This document shows positions 50,578-62,900 of a DNA stretch of 64,000 nt, one piece after another (within the stretch, counting starts at the first letter, position 1; every line of letters begins with the position of its first letter). Position numbers and translations under genes: made by a program. This DNA is from Timema cristinae (lineage: Eukaryota > Arthropoda > Insecta > Phasmatodea > Timematidae). The stretch covers positions 36,680-100,679 of the forward strand of contig JBCFYV010000218.1 of assembly GCA_039000515.1 (NCBI GenBank). The letters are read 5' to 3'. The notes beneath the pieces were generated by a model. That model searched no databases and was not told the DNA's origin. It saw nothing but the letters and a program-made list of their open reading frames with translations.

Positions 50578-51165
50578 GCAATACATTGAAATGCCGAGGT
50601 CAAAAATTTAAGAGATTTTTTTAATTGTACATCACTTGTGGTTATTAAATCATTTCCTGGAATAGCTTTATCAAAACTTTAGCTAACCTAACACGGAACA
50701 AGTTATAATTATTAAATCATTTCCTGGAATACAAATTAGCTCTTTTTAAAAAAAACATTGTACTTCACTTGGTTCAGGAAAATATCTCAGCAAACAGTAA
50801 GGTGCGATAGATTAGCAATACATTGAAATGCCGAAGTCAAAAATTTAAGAGATTTTTAATTGTACATCACTTGTGGTTATTAAATCATTTCCTGGAATAG
50901 CTTTATCAAAACTTTAGCTAACCTAACAGGGAGCAAGTTATAATTATTAAATCATTTCCTGGAATACAAATTAACTCTTTTAAAAAAAAACATTGTACTT
51001 CACTTGGTTCAGGAAAATATCTCAACAAACAGTAAGGTGTAATAGATTTGCAATACATTGAAATGCCGAGGTCAAAAATTTAAGAGATTTTTTAATTGTG
51101 CATCGCTTGTGGTTATTAAATCATTTCCCGGAATACAAATTAGCTCTTTTAAAAAAACATAGTAC
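50578..51165. repeat. ~236-bp tandem repeat in the element centre
   Basis: Two full and one partial copy starting at 50,578, 50,815 and 51,050 with gcaatacattgaaatgccga. Each contains tcatttcctggaat twice. AT-rich. Confidence 0.9.
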
Positions 51166-51391
51166 ATCCCCTCGATAAAACAGATTAGCTCTTTCAAATT
51201 GACTAAGCCGACTAAAATGTTTTGACCAATGTTGACAGCCTAAAAAGTTAAATACTGTTATAAATCATAAGCTTTGTCGATCTTTCAAAAATATACAATT
51301 ATCATAATCTTTCAAAATATATTCACTTAGACAACCTACATTTATCATGTTCATATAGTTTTTTAGTTATACTGCGTGTTCTCTCCCTCAC

Positions 51392-51889
51392 TTAGTCCGA
51401 CCGTAAAAGTCTCGCTTGATCAGACTTAAACCATTCGTTGATTACTCTCACATTTTCCGTAGCACAGGAGTAAATAGTATCAGAATGTGTAGGACACTTG
51501 TCCACCTTGTACAGTTTTTTAAGTTTACTCAGAGAAGGACAGCCGAGTTCACCTAGCTCGCGAAAGTTATACTTATCTTCGGTAATGACACTTTGTAACC
51601 ATTTCATCTTCTCAGCACCTTTAATGTAGATTGTCGGCGGTGTTGTGTACCGCTCTAAAATAGGACGAAGATTCGAGTACTGTACTTCCCCTCCGTACCA
51701 AGATAACCCATGATAATATTGAGTTAGATAACTTACGTTTCTCAAGCTTGAAGTCGAGAGGTTATCAATCTTGAACGGCGGAAGAAACTTGTAGTTGATC
51801 TCCTCGAAGGGCTCGAAATGTAAATCACTCAACTCTTTGAATATGAATACTATTTCTTCACTCGAGTATCCTTGCATATCAATCAACAT
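51392..51889 (-). CDS. Central 165-aa protein with E-C-H-C pattern
   Basis: Begins MLIDMQGYSSEEIVFIFKEL; no intron needed. Later blocks are YYHGLSWYGGEVQYSNL, TIYIKGAEKMKWLQ, ELGCPSLSKL, KCPTHSD and SCATENVRVINEW. I recall a recurrent family in animal mobile-element and virus-like insertions with the same order: D-x-QGF, FIxKEL, a GLxW block, IYxKGxEK, CPxL, C-x2-H, CAxxNV and a final W. Residues E19, C117, H135 and C142 give an E-C-H-C pattern, as in the Maelstrom-type RNase H-like fold. A nuclease-like fold is therefore a hypothesis. A TATA (ttatatata, about 51,962-51,972) precedes it by ~80 bases. It is the only intact gene-like frame in the foldback centre. Confidence 0.65.
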   Translation of the reverse strand: MLIDMQGYSSEEIVFIFKELSDLHFEPFEEINYKFLPPFKIDNLSTSSLRNVSYLTQYYHGLSWYGGEVQYSNLRPILERYTTPPTIYIKGAEKMKWLQSVITEDKYNFRELGELGCPSLSKLKKLYKVDKCPTHSDTIYSCATENVRVINEWFKSDQARLLRSD

Positions 51890-51959
51890 GGTGAACCACC
51901 TTAGATATTTTCCTCTAGAATGTAGATAGTAACTAATGATCTCATCTAGAAAGCTTACT

Positions 51960-51973
51960 TCTATATATAAGGA
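51960..51973 (-). promoter_or_regulatory. TATA box upstream of the 165-aa gene
   Basis: Plus strand tctatatataagga reads TCCTTATATATAGA on the minus strand, 75-85 bases before the ATG at 51,889, consistent with a short 5' leader. Confidence 0.45.
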
Positions 51974-52175
51974 GTCAGCGTGTGACTCGGAAAGTTTATA
52001 CAGATGTGAACCGTAAAGCCTGTACGGGTTACAGAGGAAGGGGGCGGAAGTTTGACCCTTACCCTCTCAGCCAATGTCTTTTACTTACCCGTGCACGTAA
52101 TACTGAACCCAGGATAAACTCACGAGTGACGAGGAGAGCTCACCAGTGCATGGTCTCGAGCTGTGCTCATGATCG

Positions 52176-52709
52176 AAATCTGACTGAAGCTTTGTTTGAG
52201 AGACGAACGGTGGAACATTTATAGAAGGGGTGATTGTTGAGAGTCCTCCAATAGGCTCAAGCTATATTCTTTCATCAGTACTCTGGCTCGGGAGGGTCGT
52301 GGGAGAGAAAAATCTGACTGAAGCTTTGTTTGAGAGACGAACGGTGGAACATTTATAGAAGAGGCGATTGTTGAGAGTCCTCCAATAGGCTCAAGCTATA
52401 TTCTTTCATCAGTACTCGCTCGGGAGGGTCGTGGGAGAGAAAAATCTGACTGAAGCTTTGTTTGAGAGACGAACGGTGGAACATTTATAGAAGAGGCGAT
52501 TGTTGAGAGTCCTCCAATAGGCTCAAGCTATATTCTTTCATCAGTACTCCAACTCGGGAGGGTCGTGGGAGAGAAAAATCTGACTGAAGCTTTGTTTGAG
52601 AGACGAACGGTGGAACATTTATAGAAGGGATGTTTGTTGAGAGTCCTCCAATAGGCTCAAGCTATATTCCTTCATCAGTACTCCAGCTCAGGAGGGTCGT
52701 GGGAGAGAA
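52176..52709. repeat. ~133-bp tandem repeat in the element centre
   Basis: Four copies start at 52,176, 52,310, 52,442 and 52,576 with aaatctgactgaagctttgt and include gaacggtggaacatttatag and ttgagagtcctccaataggc. The last copies show small variants. Confidence 0.92.
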
Positions 52710-52889
52710 AAAACCCTACATGTTCCCCCTCTACATCGAACATTAAGATTTTCCCACACTTTCCGGAAAGAGGGTTCCCATCCCCCCCCTCCACGTAAAG
52801 CTCCTTCTAAGAAGATAAATGTATTCTGGCCTGCCCTCCTGTTGAGGCTAGTTCGAGAAATTACAGATACATACTAAATTAGCGTATTT

Positions 52890-53480
52890 TTTTTCTCAAG
52901 TCTTTTTTAAAGCACTAACATTTTTTCTAGTAACATACTAAATTAGCATATTTTTTAAAGCACTAACATACACCTGCTTTTTTTCTCAAGTCTTTTTCTA
53001 GCGGCATTAATCAAAACTCTATTTAAACAGATACATACTAAATTAGCTTATTTTTTAAAGCGCTAACATTAATCAATAGTAGATCTGCTGTTTGATATAG
53101 TAGATCAGCAGTTGTTTAGTATAGTAGATCGTCAAGTGTCTGCTATAGTAGATCAACAGTTGCTTGGTATAGTAGATCAGATGTTTGGTATAGCAGATCA
53201 TCGGCTGTTTGGCTCTGGTATAGTATATCAGATTAGTTGTTTGGTATAGTTGAGGCCCTTGTAATCAAAACATACGCATGCTTTTTTCTCAAGTCTTTTT
53301 CTAGTGACATTAATCAAAACTCTATTTAAACAGATACATACTAAATTAGCATATTTTTTAAAGCGCTAACATTAATCAATAGTAGATCAACAGTTGCCTG
53401 GTATAGTATATCAGATGACTGGTATAACAGATCATCAGCTGTTTGGCATAGTATAGCAGATCAGTTGTTTGGTATAGTAG
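52890..53480. repeat. Irregular tagtagatc / ctcaagtctttt repeats
   Basis: Units tagtatagtagatcagcag recur with about 25-35 base spacing (53,080-53,250 and 53,380-53,490). A block acagatacatactaaattag + cgctaacattaatcaatag appears near 53,030 and 53,330. No gene. Confidence 0.8.
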
Positions 53481-53690
53481 GAAATCAGACCGCTGGCAGA
53501 CTTTATGAGTGGAGGGCTTGATCCTTGTGTTCCGGACCTCATTCCTCATCCCTCGTTTCCTACCGGGTGCGCGTTTAATTCCCTGGGAAGAGTCCACCCT
53601 CCTCGTTCCCTATGCGCCAACTCCAGCTGCGTACGAGAGCAGGAATTAGGAAGGGGGGCGGTCCTCATTTGAAGGGTGCAAACCTTTCGC

Positions 53691-54832
53691 TCGGGTTTAT
53701 TACATCATCATGGTTTAACGATACCAGACTTCGAATCTGACTCGGACGTATTGAGAGAAAAAAATACTTTCGACAGTAACGGGGTTCGAATCTGACTCAA
53801 ACGTATTGAGAGAAAAAAACCTTTCGCTCGGGTTTATTACATCATCATGGTTTAACGATACAAGACTTCGAATCTGACTCGGACGTATTGAGAGAAAAAA
53901 TACTTTCGACAGTAACGAGGTTCGAATCTGACTCATAATCAGTATTGTTGGAAGAGAAAAACCGCCTGGGTTTATTAGCATCATCTGTTTACGACTACCT
54001 ACCCCAGGTTCGTTAATTCTGACGGACCCTGTTCCAGAGAAAACTACTTGCGTACGAGAGAGGAATTGGGCTCCTATTTGAGGAGAAAAAACCTTTCGCC
54101 GGGTTTATTACATCATCATGGTTTAACGATACCAGACTTCGAATCTGACTCGGACGTATTGAGAGAAAAAATACTTTCGACAGTAACGAGGTTCGAATCT
54201 GACTCAAACGTATTGAGAGAAAAAAAACCTTTCGCCGGGTTTATTACATCATCATGGTTTAACGATACAGACTTCGAATCTGACTCGGACGTATTGAGAG
54301 AAAAAATACTTTCGACAGTAACGAGGTTCGAATCTGACTCAAACTATTGAGAGAAAAAAACCTTTCGCCCGGGTTTATTACATCATCATGGTTTAACGAT
54401 ATCAGGGTTCGAATCTGACTCGAACGTATTGAGAGAAAAAATACTTTCGACAGTAACGAGGTTCGAATCTGACTCAAACGTATTGAGAGAAAAAAAAAAA
54501 CCTTTCGCTCGGGTTTATTACATCATCATGGTTTAACGATACCAGACTTCGAATCTGACTCGGACGTATTGAGAGAAAAAATACTTTCGACAGTAACGAG
54601 GTTCGAATCTGACTCAAACATATTGAGAGAGAAAAAAAACCTTTCGCTCGGGTTTATTACATCATCATGGTTTAACGATACCAGGGTTCGAATCTGACTC
54701 GGACGTATTGAGAGAAAAAATACTTTCGACAGTAACGAGGTTCGAATCTGACTCAAACGTATTGAGAGAGAAAAAAACCTTTCGCCCGGGTTTATTACAT
54801 CATCATGGTTTAACGATACAAGGGTTCGAATC
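53691..54832 (-). repeat. Right arm module e: ~138-bp repeat, about eight copies
   Basis: Each unit holds cctttcgctcgggtttatta, catcatcatggtttaacgat, gacttcgaatctgactcgga and actttcgacagtaacgaggt. Open frames across it are artefacts. Confidence 0.92.
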
Positions 54833-55460
54833 TCAGAGGCTAATCTGGTGCAATAAAAGTCGCTCAGAGTACAGACTGCTACAGTCGGGGTTACAACCTC
54901 GGACCTCTTGCTACAATAATACGTGGTAGTCGGTTACAACCTCGAACCTCTTGCTACAATAAAACGAGGTAGTCAGTTACAGTCTGGTACAATGACATAA
55001 GGTGACATTCGGGATTAGAAGCTGAGCCTCTCAGAGTACAGTCTGGTACGAGCCTCTCGGAGTACAGTCTGGTACGAGTCTCTCAGAGTACAGTCTGGTA
55101 CGGTCCTCTCAGAGAACGGTCAGGATTAGAAGCTGAGCATAGTTGATCAGGACATTTTAGCCGACTAGGAGCTAATCTGTTTTCTACAGTCGGGGGGTTA
55201 CAACCCGGGACCTCTTGCTACAATAATACGCGGTTAGCCAGTTACAGTCTGGTACAATAATGATGCGAGCATACTCAGGGATGCTATGTGCCATCATTTG
55301 CGCATGACGAGAGTGTACCCAGGGAGGGTCAGATATACTGCGCATGATGAGAGTGCAGCCGTGACTTTAGGATGCCATGTCCCATCATTTGCGTGAATAC
55401 TCTGAGGTTAAAGGTACTATTGATCATTTGCGCATGATGCGAGCGTACTCAGGGATGCTA
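54833..55460 (-). repeat. Right arm module d: single-copy spacer
   Basis: Reverse complement of 49,366-49,985, ending tactcagggatgctatgagg at the start of the satellite. Confidence 0.85.
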
Positions 55461-58372
55461 TGAGGAGCTATAATGTTTACAAGGTGTTACATGGGGGGGA
55501 GCTTTAATGTTTACAGGATGTTACATGGAGGGCTTTAATGTCTACAGGGTGTTACATGGGTGAGCTTTAATGTTTACAGAGTGTTACATGAGGAGCTATA
55601 ATGTCTACAGGGTGTTACATGGGAGTGCTTTAGGGTGTTACATTGGGAGCTATAATGTCTACAGGGTGTTACATGGGAGAGCTTTAATGTTTACAGAGTG
55701 TTACATGAGGAGCTTTAATGCCTACAGAGTGTTACATGAGGAGCTATAATGTCTACAGGTTGTTACATGGGAGAGCTTTAATGTTTACAGGGTGTTACAT
55801 GAGGAGCTTTAATGCCTACAAAGTGTTACATTGGGAGCTATAATGTCTACATGGTGTTACATGGGGAGCTTTAATATTTACAGGGTGTTACATAGGGGAG
55901 CTTTAAGGTCTGCATGGTGTTACATGAGGAGCTATAATGTTTACAGGGTGTTACATGGGGGGGAGCTTTAATGTTTACAAGGTGTTACATGGGGGAGCTT
56001 TAATGTTTACAGGATGTTACATGGAGGGCTTTAAAGTCCACAGGGTGTTACATGGGAGAGCTATAATGTCTGCATGGTGTTACATGAGGAGCTATAATGT
56101 CTACAGGGTGTTACATGGGGCAGCTTTAATGTTTACAGGATGTTACATGAGGAGCTATAATGTCTACGGGGTGTTACATGGGAGAGCTTTAATGTCTACA
56201 GGGTGTTACATAGGGGAGCTTTAATGTTTACAGGGTGTTACATGGGGGAGATTTAATGTTTACAGGATGTTACATGGAGGGCTTTAATGTTTACAGGATG
56301 TTACATGGAGGGCTTTAATGTCTACAGGGTGTTACATGGGAGAGCTTTAATGTTTACAGAGTGTTACATGAGGAGCTATAATGTCTGCAGGGTGTTACAT
56401 GGGAGAGCTTTAATGTTTACAGGGTGTTACATTGGGAGCTATAATGTCTACAGGGTGTTACATGGGAGAGCTTTAATGTCTACAGGGTGTTACATAGGAG
56501 AGCTTTAATGTTTACAGGGTGTTACATGAGGAGCTATAATGTCCACAGGGTGTTACGTGGGAGAGCTATAATGTCTGCATGGCGTTACATGGGAGAGCTT
56601 TAATGTCTACAGGGTGTTACGTGGGGAGCTTTAATGTTTACAGAGTGTTACATTGGGAGCTATAATGTTTACAGGGTGTTACATGGGGGAGCTTTAATGT
56701 TTACAGGGTGTTACATGGGGGAGCTTTAATGTTTACAGGGTGTTACATGGGGGAGCTTTAATGTTTACATGATGTTACATGGGAGAGCTTTAATGTTTAC
56801 AGGGATGTTACATGGAGGGCTTTAATGTCTACAGGATGTTACATGGGAGAGCTTTAATGTTTACAGAGTGTTACATGAGGAGCTATAATGTCTGCAGGGT
56901 GTTTACATGGGAGAGCTTTAATGTCTACAGGGTGTTACATAGGGGAAGCTTTAATGTTTACAGGGTGTTACATGGGAGAGCTTTAATGTCTACAGGGTGT
57001 TACATAGGAGAGCTTTAATGTTTACAGGGTGTTACATGAGGAGCTATAATGTGTACAGGATGTTACATGGAGGGCTTTAATGTCTACAGGATGTTACATG
57101 GGAGAGCTATAATGTCTGCATGGCGTTACATGAGGAGCTATAATGTCTACAGGGTGTTACATGGGGCAGCTTTAATGTTTACAGGATGTTACATGAGGAG
57201 CTATAATGTCTACGGGGTGTTACATGGGAGAGCTTTAATGTCTACAGGGTGTTACATAGGGGAGCTTTAATGTTTACAGGGTGTTACATGGGGGAGCTTT
57301 AATTTTTACAGGATGTTACATGGGAGAGCTTTAATGTTTACAGGATGTTACATGGAGGGCTTTAATGTCTACAGGGTGTTACATGGGAGAGCTTTAATGT
57401 TTACAGAGTGTTACATGAGGAGCTATAATGTCTGCAGGGTGTTACATGGGAGAGCTTTAATGTTTACAGGGTGTTACATTGGGAGCTATAATGTCTACAG
57501 GGTGTTACATGGGAGAGCTTTAATGTCTACAGGGTGTTACATAGGGGAGCTTTAATGTCTACATGGTGTTACATGGGAGGGCTTTAATGTTTACAGGATG
57601 TTACATGAGGAGCTATAATGTTTACAGGGTGTTACATGGGAGAGCTTTAATGTCTACAGGGTGTTACATAGGGGAGCTTTAATGTTTACAGGGAGTTACA
57701 TGGGAGAGCTTTAATGTTTACAGAGTGTTACATGGGAGAGCTATAATGTCTGCATGGTGTTACATGAGGAGCTATAATGTCTACAGAGTGTTACATGGGG
57801 CAGCTTTAATGTTTACAGGATGTTACATGAGGAGCTTTAATGTTTACAGGGTGTTACATGGGAGAGCTTTAATGTCTAGAGGGTGTTACATGGGAGAGCT
57901 TTAATGTTTACAGGGCGTTACATGAGGGGCTATATTGTCTACAGGGTGTTACATTGGGAGCTATAATGTTTACAGGGTGTTACATGAGAGAGCTTTAATG
58001 TTTACAGAGTGTTACATGAGGAGCTGTAATGTCTACAGGGTGTTACATGGGAGAGCTATAATGTCTACAGGGTGTTACATGGGAGAGCTTTAATGTCTAC
58101 AGGGATGTTACATAGGAGAGCTTTAATGTTTACAGGGTGTTACATGAGGAGCTATAATGTCTACAGGGTGTTACATAGGGGAGCTTTAATGTCTACAGGG
58201 TGTTACATGGGAGAGCTATAATGTCTACAGGGTGTTACATGGGGGGAGCTATAATGTCTACAGGGTGTTACATGGGAGAGCTATAATGTCTACAGGGTGT
58301 TACATGGGGGGAGCTATAATGTTTACAGGGTGTTACATGGGGAGCTTTAATGTTTACAGGGTGTTACGTGAG
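55461..58372 (-). repeat. Right arm module c: ~32-bp satellite
   Basis: About 90 copies of ctttaatgtttacagggtgt + tacatgggagag in inverse orientation to the left arm. The order of variants next to module d is almost the same as in the left arm: a 95-codon window at 55,937-56,224 differs at one residue from the mirrored 48,602-48,889. Confidence 0.97.
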
Positions 58373-58379
58373 GGAATGT

Positions 58380-59660
58380 ACATGAGTAAAATCATTCTTC
58401 CTGGAAGTGGAGTCTCGGAGGGAGGATGGAAAAAAAACACATCATCTTCCGAAAAAGGTTTATTCGTGAATGTACCATGAGTAAAAACATTATTCTGGAA
58501 GTGTAACCTCATTTGCTGGTGAGAGGATGGAAAAAACAACACATATCTTCCGATAAGGTTTATTCGTGAATGTACCATGAGTAAAAACATTATTCCTGGA
58601 AGTGTAACCTCATTTGCTTGGGGGAGGATAGGAAAACAAACACAGCATTTTCCGAAAAAAGGTTTATTCGTGAATGTACCGTGAGTAAAAACATTATTCC
58701 AGGAAGTGTAACCTCATTTGCATGGTGGGAGGATGGGGAAACAAACACATCATCTTCCGAAAAAAGGTTTATTCGTGAAGTACCATGAGAGAGTATGAAA
58801 AAACATTCTTCCTGGAAGTGTAACCTCATTTGCATGGTGGGAGGATGGGAAAACAAACACATCATCTCCGAAAAAAGGTTTATTCGTGAATGTACCATGA
58901 GTAAAAAACATTCTTCCTGGAAGTGTAACCTCATTTGCATGGTGGGAGGATGGAAAAAAAACACATCATCTTCCGAAAAAAGGTTATTCGTGAATGTACC
59001 ATGAGTAAAAACATTATTCCTGGAAGTGTAGCCTCATTTGCATGGTGGGGAGGAAAAAAAAAAAGGTTTATTCGTGAATGTACCATGAGTAAAAACATTC
59101 TTCCTGGAAGTGTAACCTCATTTGCATGGTGGGAGGATGGAAAAACAAAACACATCATCTTCCGAAAAAAGGCTTATTCGTGAATGTACATGAGTAAAAA
59201 CATTATTCCTGGAAGTGTAGCCTCATTTGCATGTTGGGAGGATGGAAAAAAGGTTTATTCGTGAATGTACCATATGAAAAAATACATCTATTCTGGAAGT
59301 GTAACCTCATTTGATGGTGGGAGGATGGAAAACAAACCATCATCTCCGAATAAAAGGTTTATTCGTGAATGTACCATGAGTAAAAACATTATTCCTGGAA
59401 GTGTAGCCTCATTTGCATGGTGGGAGGATGGAAAAAAAGGTTTATTCGTGAATGTACCTGATGGAGTATGAAAAAAAACATTATTCCTGGAAGTGTAACC
59501 TCATTTGCATGGTGGGAGGATGGGAAAACAAACACATCATCTCCCGAAAAAAGGTTTATTCGTGAATGTACCATGAGTAAAAACATTCTTCCTGGAAGTA
59601 GAGCCTCATTTGCTTGGAGGGAGGATGAGAAAACAAACACATCATCTTACGAAAAAAGTT
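58380..59660 (-). repeat. Right arm module b: ~105-bp satellite
   Basis: About 13 units in inverse orientation (attcgtgaatgtaccatgag, attcctggaagtgtaacctc, atttgcatggtgggaggatg), with many truncated units. Confidence 0.9.
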
Positions 59661-60127
59661 GCTGCCCTAGTAGGAGTGAGAGAGAGGGGGAGAACTCCAA
59701 CAGGGGGTACACTTCTCCACTGTCCCAGTATTCCTGCGTGGAGGGGTGAGGGGGGCTATGATGTCATTTCCGTCCTGAAACATGAACACCCTTCCGAGCG
59801 AGAGAGAGAGTGAGAGAGAGAGAGAAAGGCAGGAGCGAGAGAACTCCAACATACAGGGGGGACTCCCTGGAACACTTGAGCCAACGGTGCGGGAAGGAAA
59901 GGGGGTGAGGGGAGGGGGGACTTCCGTCCTGATAGTTGATAAGTATTCTGAACCAATCATACAACCCAACCCTCACGACCACCGGCTCCTCTGACGAGTC
60001 TGGATAACACCCTCACAACTCCTCCACACCCCACCCTCTCCCTGCCACTGTCCTGAAAGTCCTATGCAGCTATAAGCGCCCATAAGAACACCTCATCCCA
60101 GCACTTCCGGTGTCCTGAAAGTTGACT
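59661..60127 (-). repeat. Right arm module a: GC-rich terminal block
   Basis: Carries (GA)n at about 59,800-59,830, accaccggctcctctgac, cctatgcagctataagcgcc and ends ccggtgtcctgaaagt. Inverse of 42,866-43,431 with several indels. Confidence 0.7.
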
Positions 60128-60714
60128 TTCCGTCTTACTCACGTTTTAAGTAAGGAGTAGTTAAATTGAGAGTTAAGAGTATAGCGGATTTAAAATTATT
60201 GCGCCCTAGGCACAATAACTATAATATGCGCCCCACCCCCCTCACATTTTTTTTCAAGGGCTTTAGAAAGTTTTGGTGGAAAGAGGTATTGGGGGGGGGG
60301 GGAGGAGGTGGAAGTTAGTATTCGAGAAAAGATTTCAACTAAAGATAATCAGGCATATACAGTACATGCCCTACAGTAGCTTGAGTTAACATTATGAAGA
60401 AGCAAAAACTGACGTCAGTTACAAAGCGATTGCAAAGTACAGTTATTTAAACAAAAAGTATTTAATTTTTAAACGTAATTATTAAAAATAAATATATTAT
60501 CATCTAAAAAAAAGTCATCCAAAATGTGCCGCCCCTAAAGCCGCCACCCTAGGCCCGTGCCTAGTGGGCCTCCTATAGTGTGAATCCACTTCTAGTTAAA
60601 ACTTAGGTATGTTGATATAAAAAATAACCAATTTAAATTCAAAAGTTAAGTTGTTATTAAAGTGGATACTATATAATGTGATGTTGAAAACAATATAAAA
60701 AAAATTGAAAGTAT

Positions 60715-61657
60715 TTTTTTAGAGGAACTGCTGCCCCGGCTGTTTTGAGTGAGAATTCCTCGGTGTGGACGAACGGCGTTATGCTGGACATGTCTTGTAT
60801 GATCCTGATGCCCCTGTTCGCCTTAGGGATGGCGAACAGGGGAAAGGCGTCACATATGTCGTTGTTTTCTTCTATTATCCCCGAGTTCGTCCAGTCCGCG
60901 ATGACGATATCCATGGTCGGGTTCTGTCTTGTCTGGATGAACGTGTGTGGTGCGTCCGTTGGTCTTAGTAGTTCTTGATAGAGGTGAATCTCTCCTTTCC
61001 TTTCCAGTAGATTGGCCTGATGAAATTGACCCCTTGGGAGCTGTAGGTGCAGTCTTCCAGTCGTAGCGATGTAATGTTTTCGTCTATCAGGATTTCTTTC
61101 ATGTCCTTCCCCAGATTGGGGAATGGAGATATTGGTTCCAGGTCCCCTTCTTCTCCTATCTCGTCCTTTGGTGCTGAGTCTCTCGGGAAGTTTGGTCTGT
61201 CGGCTCGTGGGACCGGGTCCGCCACTGGGTCCTCGATTTCTTCCTCTATTGTTTCGATGCCGAGTTCCGCTACTAGGGCTTCTAGCGTGTCCGCGGGTTC
61301 CATGGTGTCGGTTATTGCTTGGGCTGCAGCTTCATACCAGTGTTTTAGTGTTTCCTGGTCCGGTAGTGGGTTTCCCCATGTGTCTTATTTGTCTTGTTCT
61401 GCTGCTACTTCGTCTTCGGAGACAGAGCTTTGGTCGATGTGCTCCGGAATTATGCCATCCCAGACGTCCAGTTGTGGGCGGCTGATGTCTGTCAGAACAG
61501 CTTCGTCTAGAAACGCGAGATCTTCTAAAGATAACTCGTAGAAAATCTGTTCGATGTATTGGAAGTCTTCCCGTGGTATCGGGGGCTCTAGCCCAGCTTC
61601 TCTGTATGCTTGTTCGAGACTTTCCTGGCTTGGAGGCGACTTTTTCAATCCTGCCAT
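60715..61657 (-). pseudogene. Retroelement Gag/RT-like pseudogene
   Basis: ATG at 61,657 opens MAGLKKSPPSQESLEQAYRE, an acidic N-terminal region interrupted by a TAA near 61,386, and continues in the same frame (WGNPLPDQETLKHWYEAAAQ) to 60,965. After a one-base shift near 60,985 the sequence becomes reverse-transcriptase-like: DWTNSGIIEENND, FPLFAIPKANRGIRIIQDMS. This recalls the fingers region of RTs (GIIxxS..P.xxxVxK..G.xRxxxDxR). It is cut off near 60,715. TGGCGCGGGGAGTGGC just upstream (about 61,676-61,691) may be a primer-binding site. Clade unknown; an LTR-type element is likely. Confidence 0.5.
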
Positions 61658-61712
61658 GTCGGTTGCTTCTGTTGTTGCCACTCCCCGCGCCAGGCTCCGA
61701 TTGATTGATTGA

Positions 61713-62242
61713 TTGCAGAGCTGCAAAAAAAGAGTGTCTGCATATGAAGTTTTCCATAAAAGATTTGGTTTTATTCTAAACCTAACTTCAATTGAAGATA
61801 ATGAAATAATTTCAAGCTTCAGGGAACTTACCAAGCAATACAAAAACGACTTACAAGATTATTTTCCGGAGGAGTGTGTTCAATTTAGGTATTTGTTAAT
61901 AAACACACTAGTGAGCCTGACCCCGATACAAAATCAAAAGGAAATACAAATAAGAAGAAGAAAAAGAGATAGTTATTGCGCCTTTTTCATGTTGTTAGAG
62001 ATAAAAAAATGTATTACATATCCCCAAATGAAAACATAGCTTTAATAATTATTTTAAGCACAGCTATTATAAATTGTAGTGGAGAACAATAGTTTTCAAC
62101 GTTGAAACGTCTGAAAAACTATCTAGGCATATCCATGGTGGAAGATAAGTTAAATACGCCAGCTGTTATGGCAATTGAAAGAGATTTAACCGAAGCACTG
62201 AACTTTCAGGAGTTAATAGAAACATTTTATAAAGCTAAATAA
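61713..62242 (+). pseudogene. hAT transposase C-terminal remnant (ZMYM1-like)
   Basis: First piece: GFILNLTSIEDNEI, FRELTKQYKNDLQDYFPEEC and FRYLLI, as in ZMYM1-like/hAT proteins. After a shift near 62,020 comes NENIALIIILSTAIINCSGE, a TAG stop, then FSTLKRLKNYLGISM, then ERDLTEALNFQELIETFYKAK and a stop. This is the hAT dimerisation domain (NCSGERSFSKLKRIKNYLR). The first part of the enzyme is absent. Confidence 0.75.
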
Positions 62243-62642
62243 CACAGAAAAAATGTAACACTGACACCGTAAAAAATATAAATAGGGAACTATTTTGTGT
62301 TAAACAAATTATCTTTTTGTAACTAATAGGCCCATGGAAATTTAAAATGTTTAAAAGCTTGTCAAAGAATAATTATTGAAGAAATAATGTATAGTTTAAA
62401 AAAATCATTAATGCTAAAATATTGCCATTCACTAATTACTTTGTTTCAAACTAACCAATATGGTTTGTTGATTCTTGGATGGAATTTCAGTAAGAATAAT
62501 ATTAGTAAGGATAATATGGGCATATTAAAGGGGAAATACTGAAAATAGTAGCAATAAATGTCTACAACTGTACAACATTATTATTTGTGCTTATTAACAA
62601 ATAACATTATGATGTTTTGGTGGAAGGCGTTTTTAAGGGCGG

Positions 62643-62656
62643 GGGGGGGGGGGGGC
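62643..62656. repeat. Poly-G run
   Basis: A run of about 14 G directly before ctatagctcgtgtgcctacg, which contains a short hairpin (ctcgt / acgag). Confidence 0.85.
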
Positions 62657-62900
62657 TATAGCTCGTGTGCCTACGAGCGCCATATCTCTAACCTAGAGCC
62701 GCACTGCAGGTGGATAGTGGGTAGCTCGGAGGCTAGAGGGTGGGTGAAGGGTGGATATAGTCCAGCCGCACTGCACGATGGAATAATATAGGTATCACCG
62801 TGGGTCTCAGTGTAAAACTGTCGGATGTGAGTTGAACATGTCTCTCTCAAAATTTTCCAAAAGTCTTCTGCTCTGCGATAGCTCCTATCTCGGATACGTG

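Noticed and set aside
53376..54929. SQIRTSLLSKVFFLSIRPS-type frames on both strands
   Set aside because: Periodic translation of the ~138-bp repeat in the right arm.
60137..60600. A hAT-like non-autonomous element (gccctaggc / gcctagggc-type ends)
   Set aside because: Suggestive gcccctaaag and cctaggcccgtg blocks, but no clear inverted ends or 8-bp duplication found.
60745..61541. Long plus-strand frames of 77-164 codons
   Set aside because: Ser/Leu/Arg-rich mirror images of the minus-strand retroelement pseudogene.
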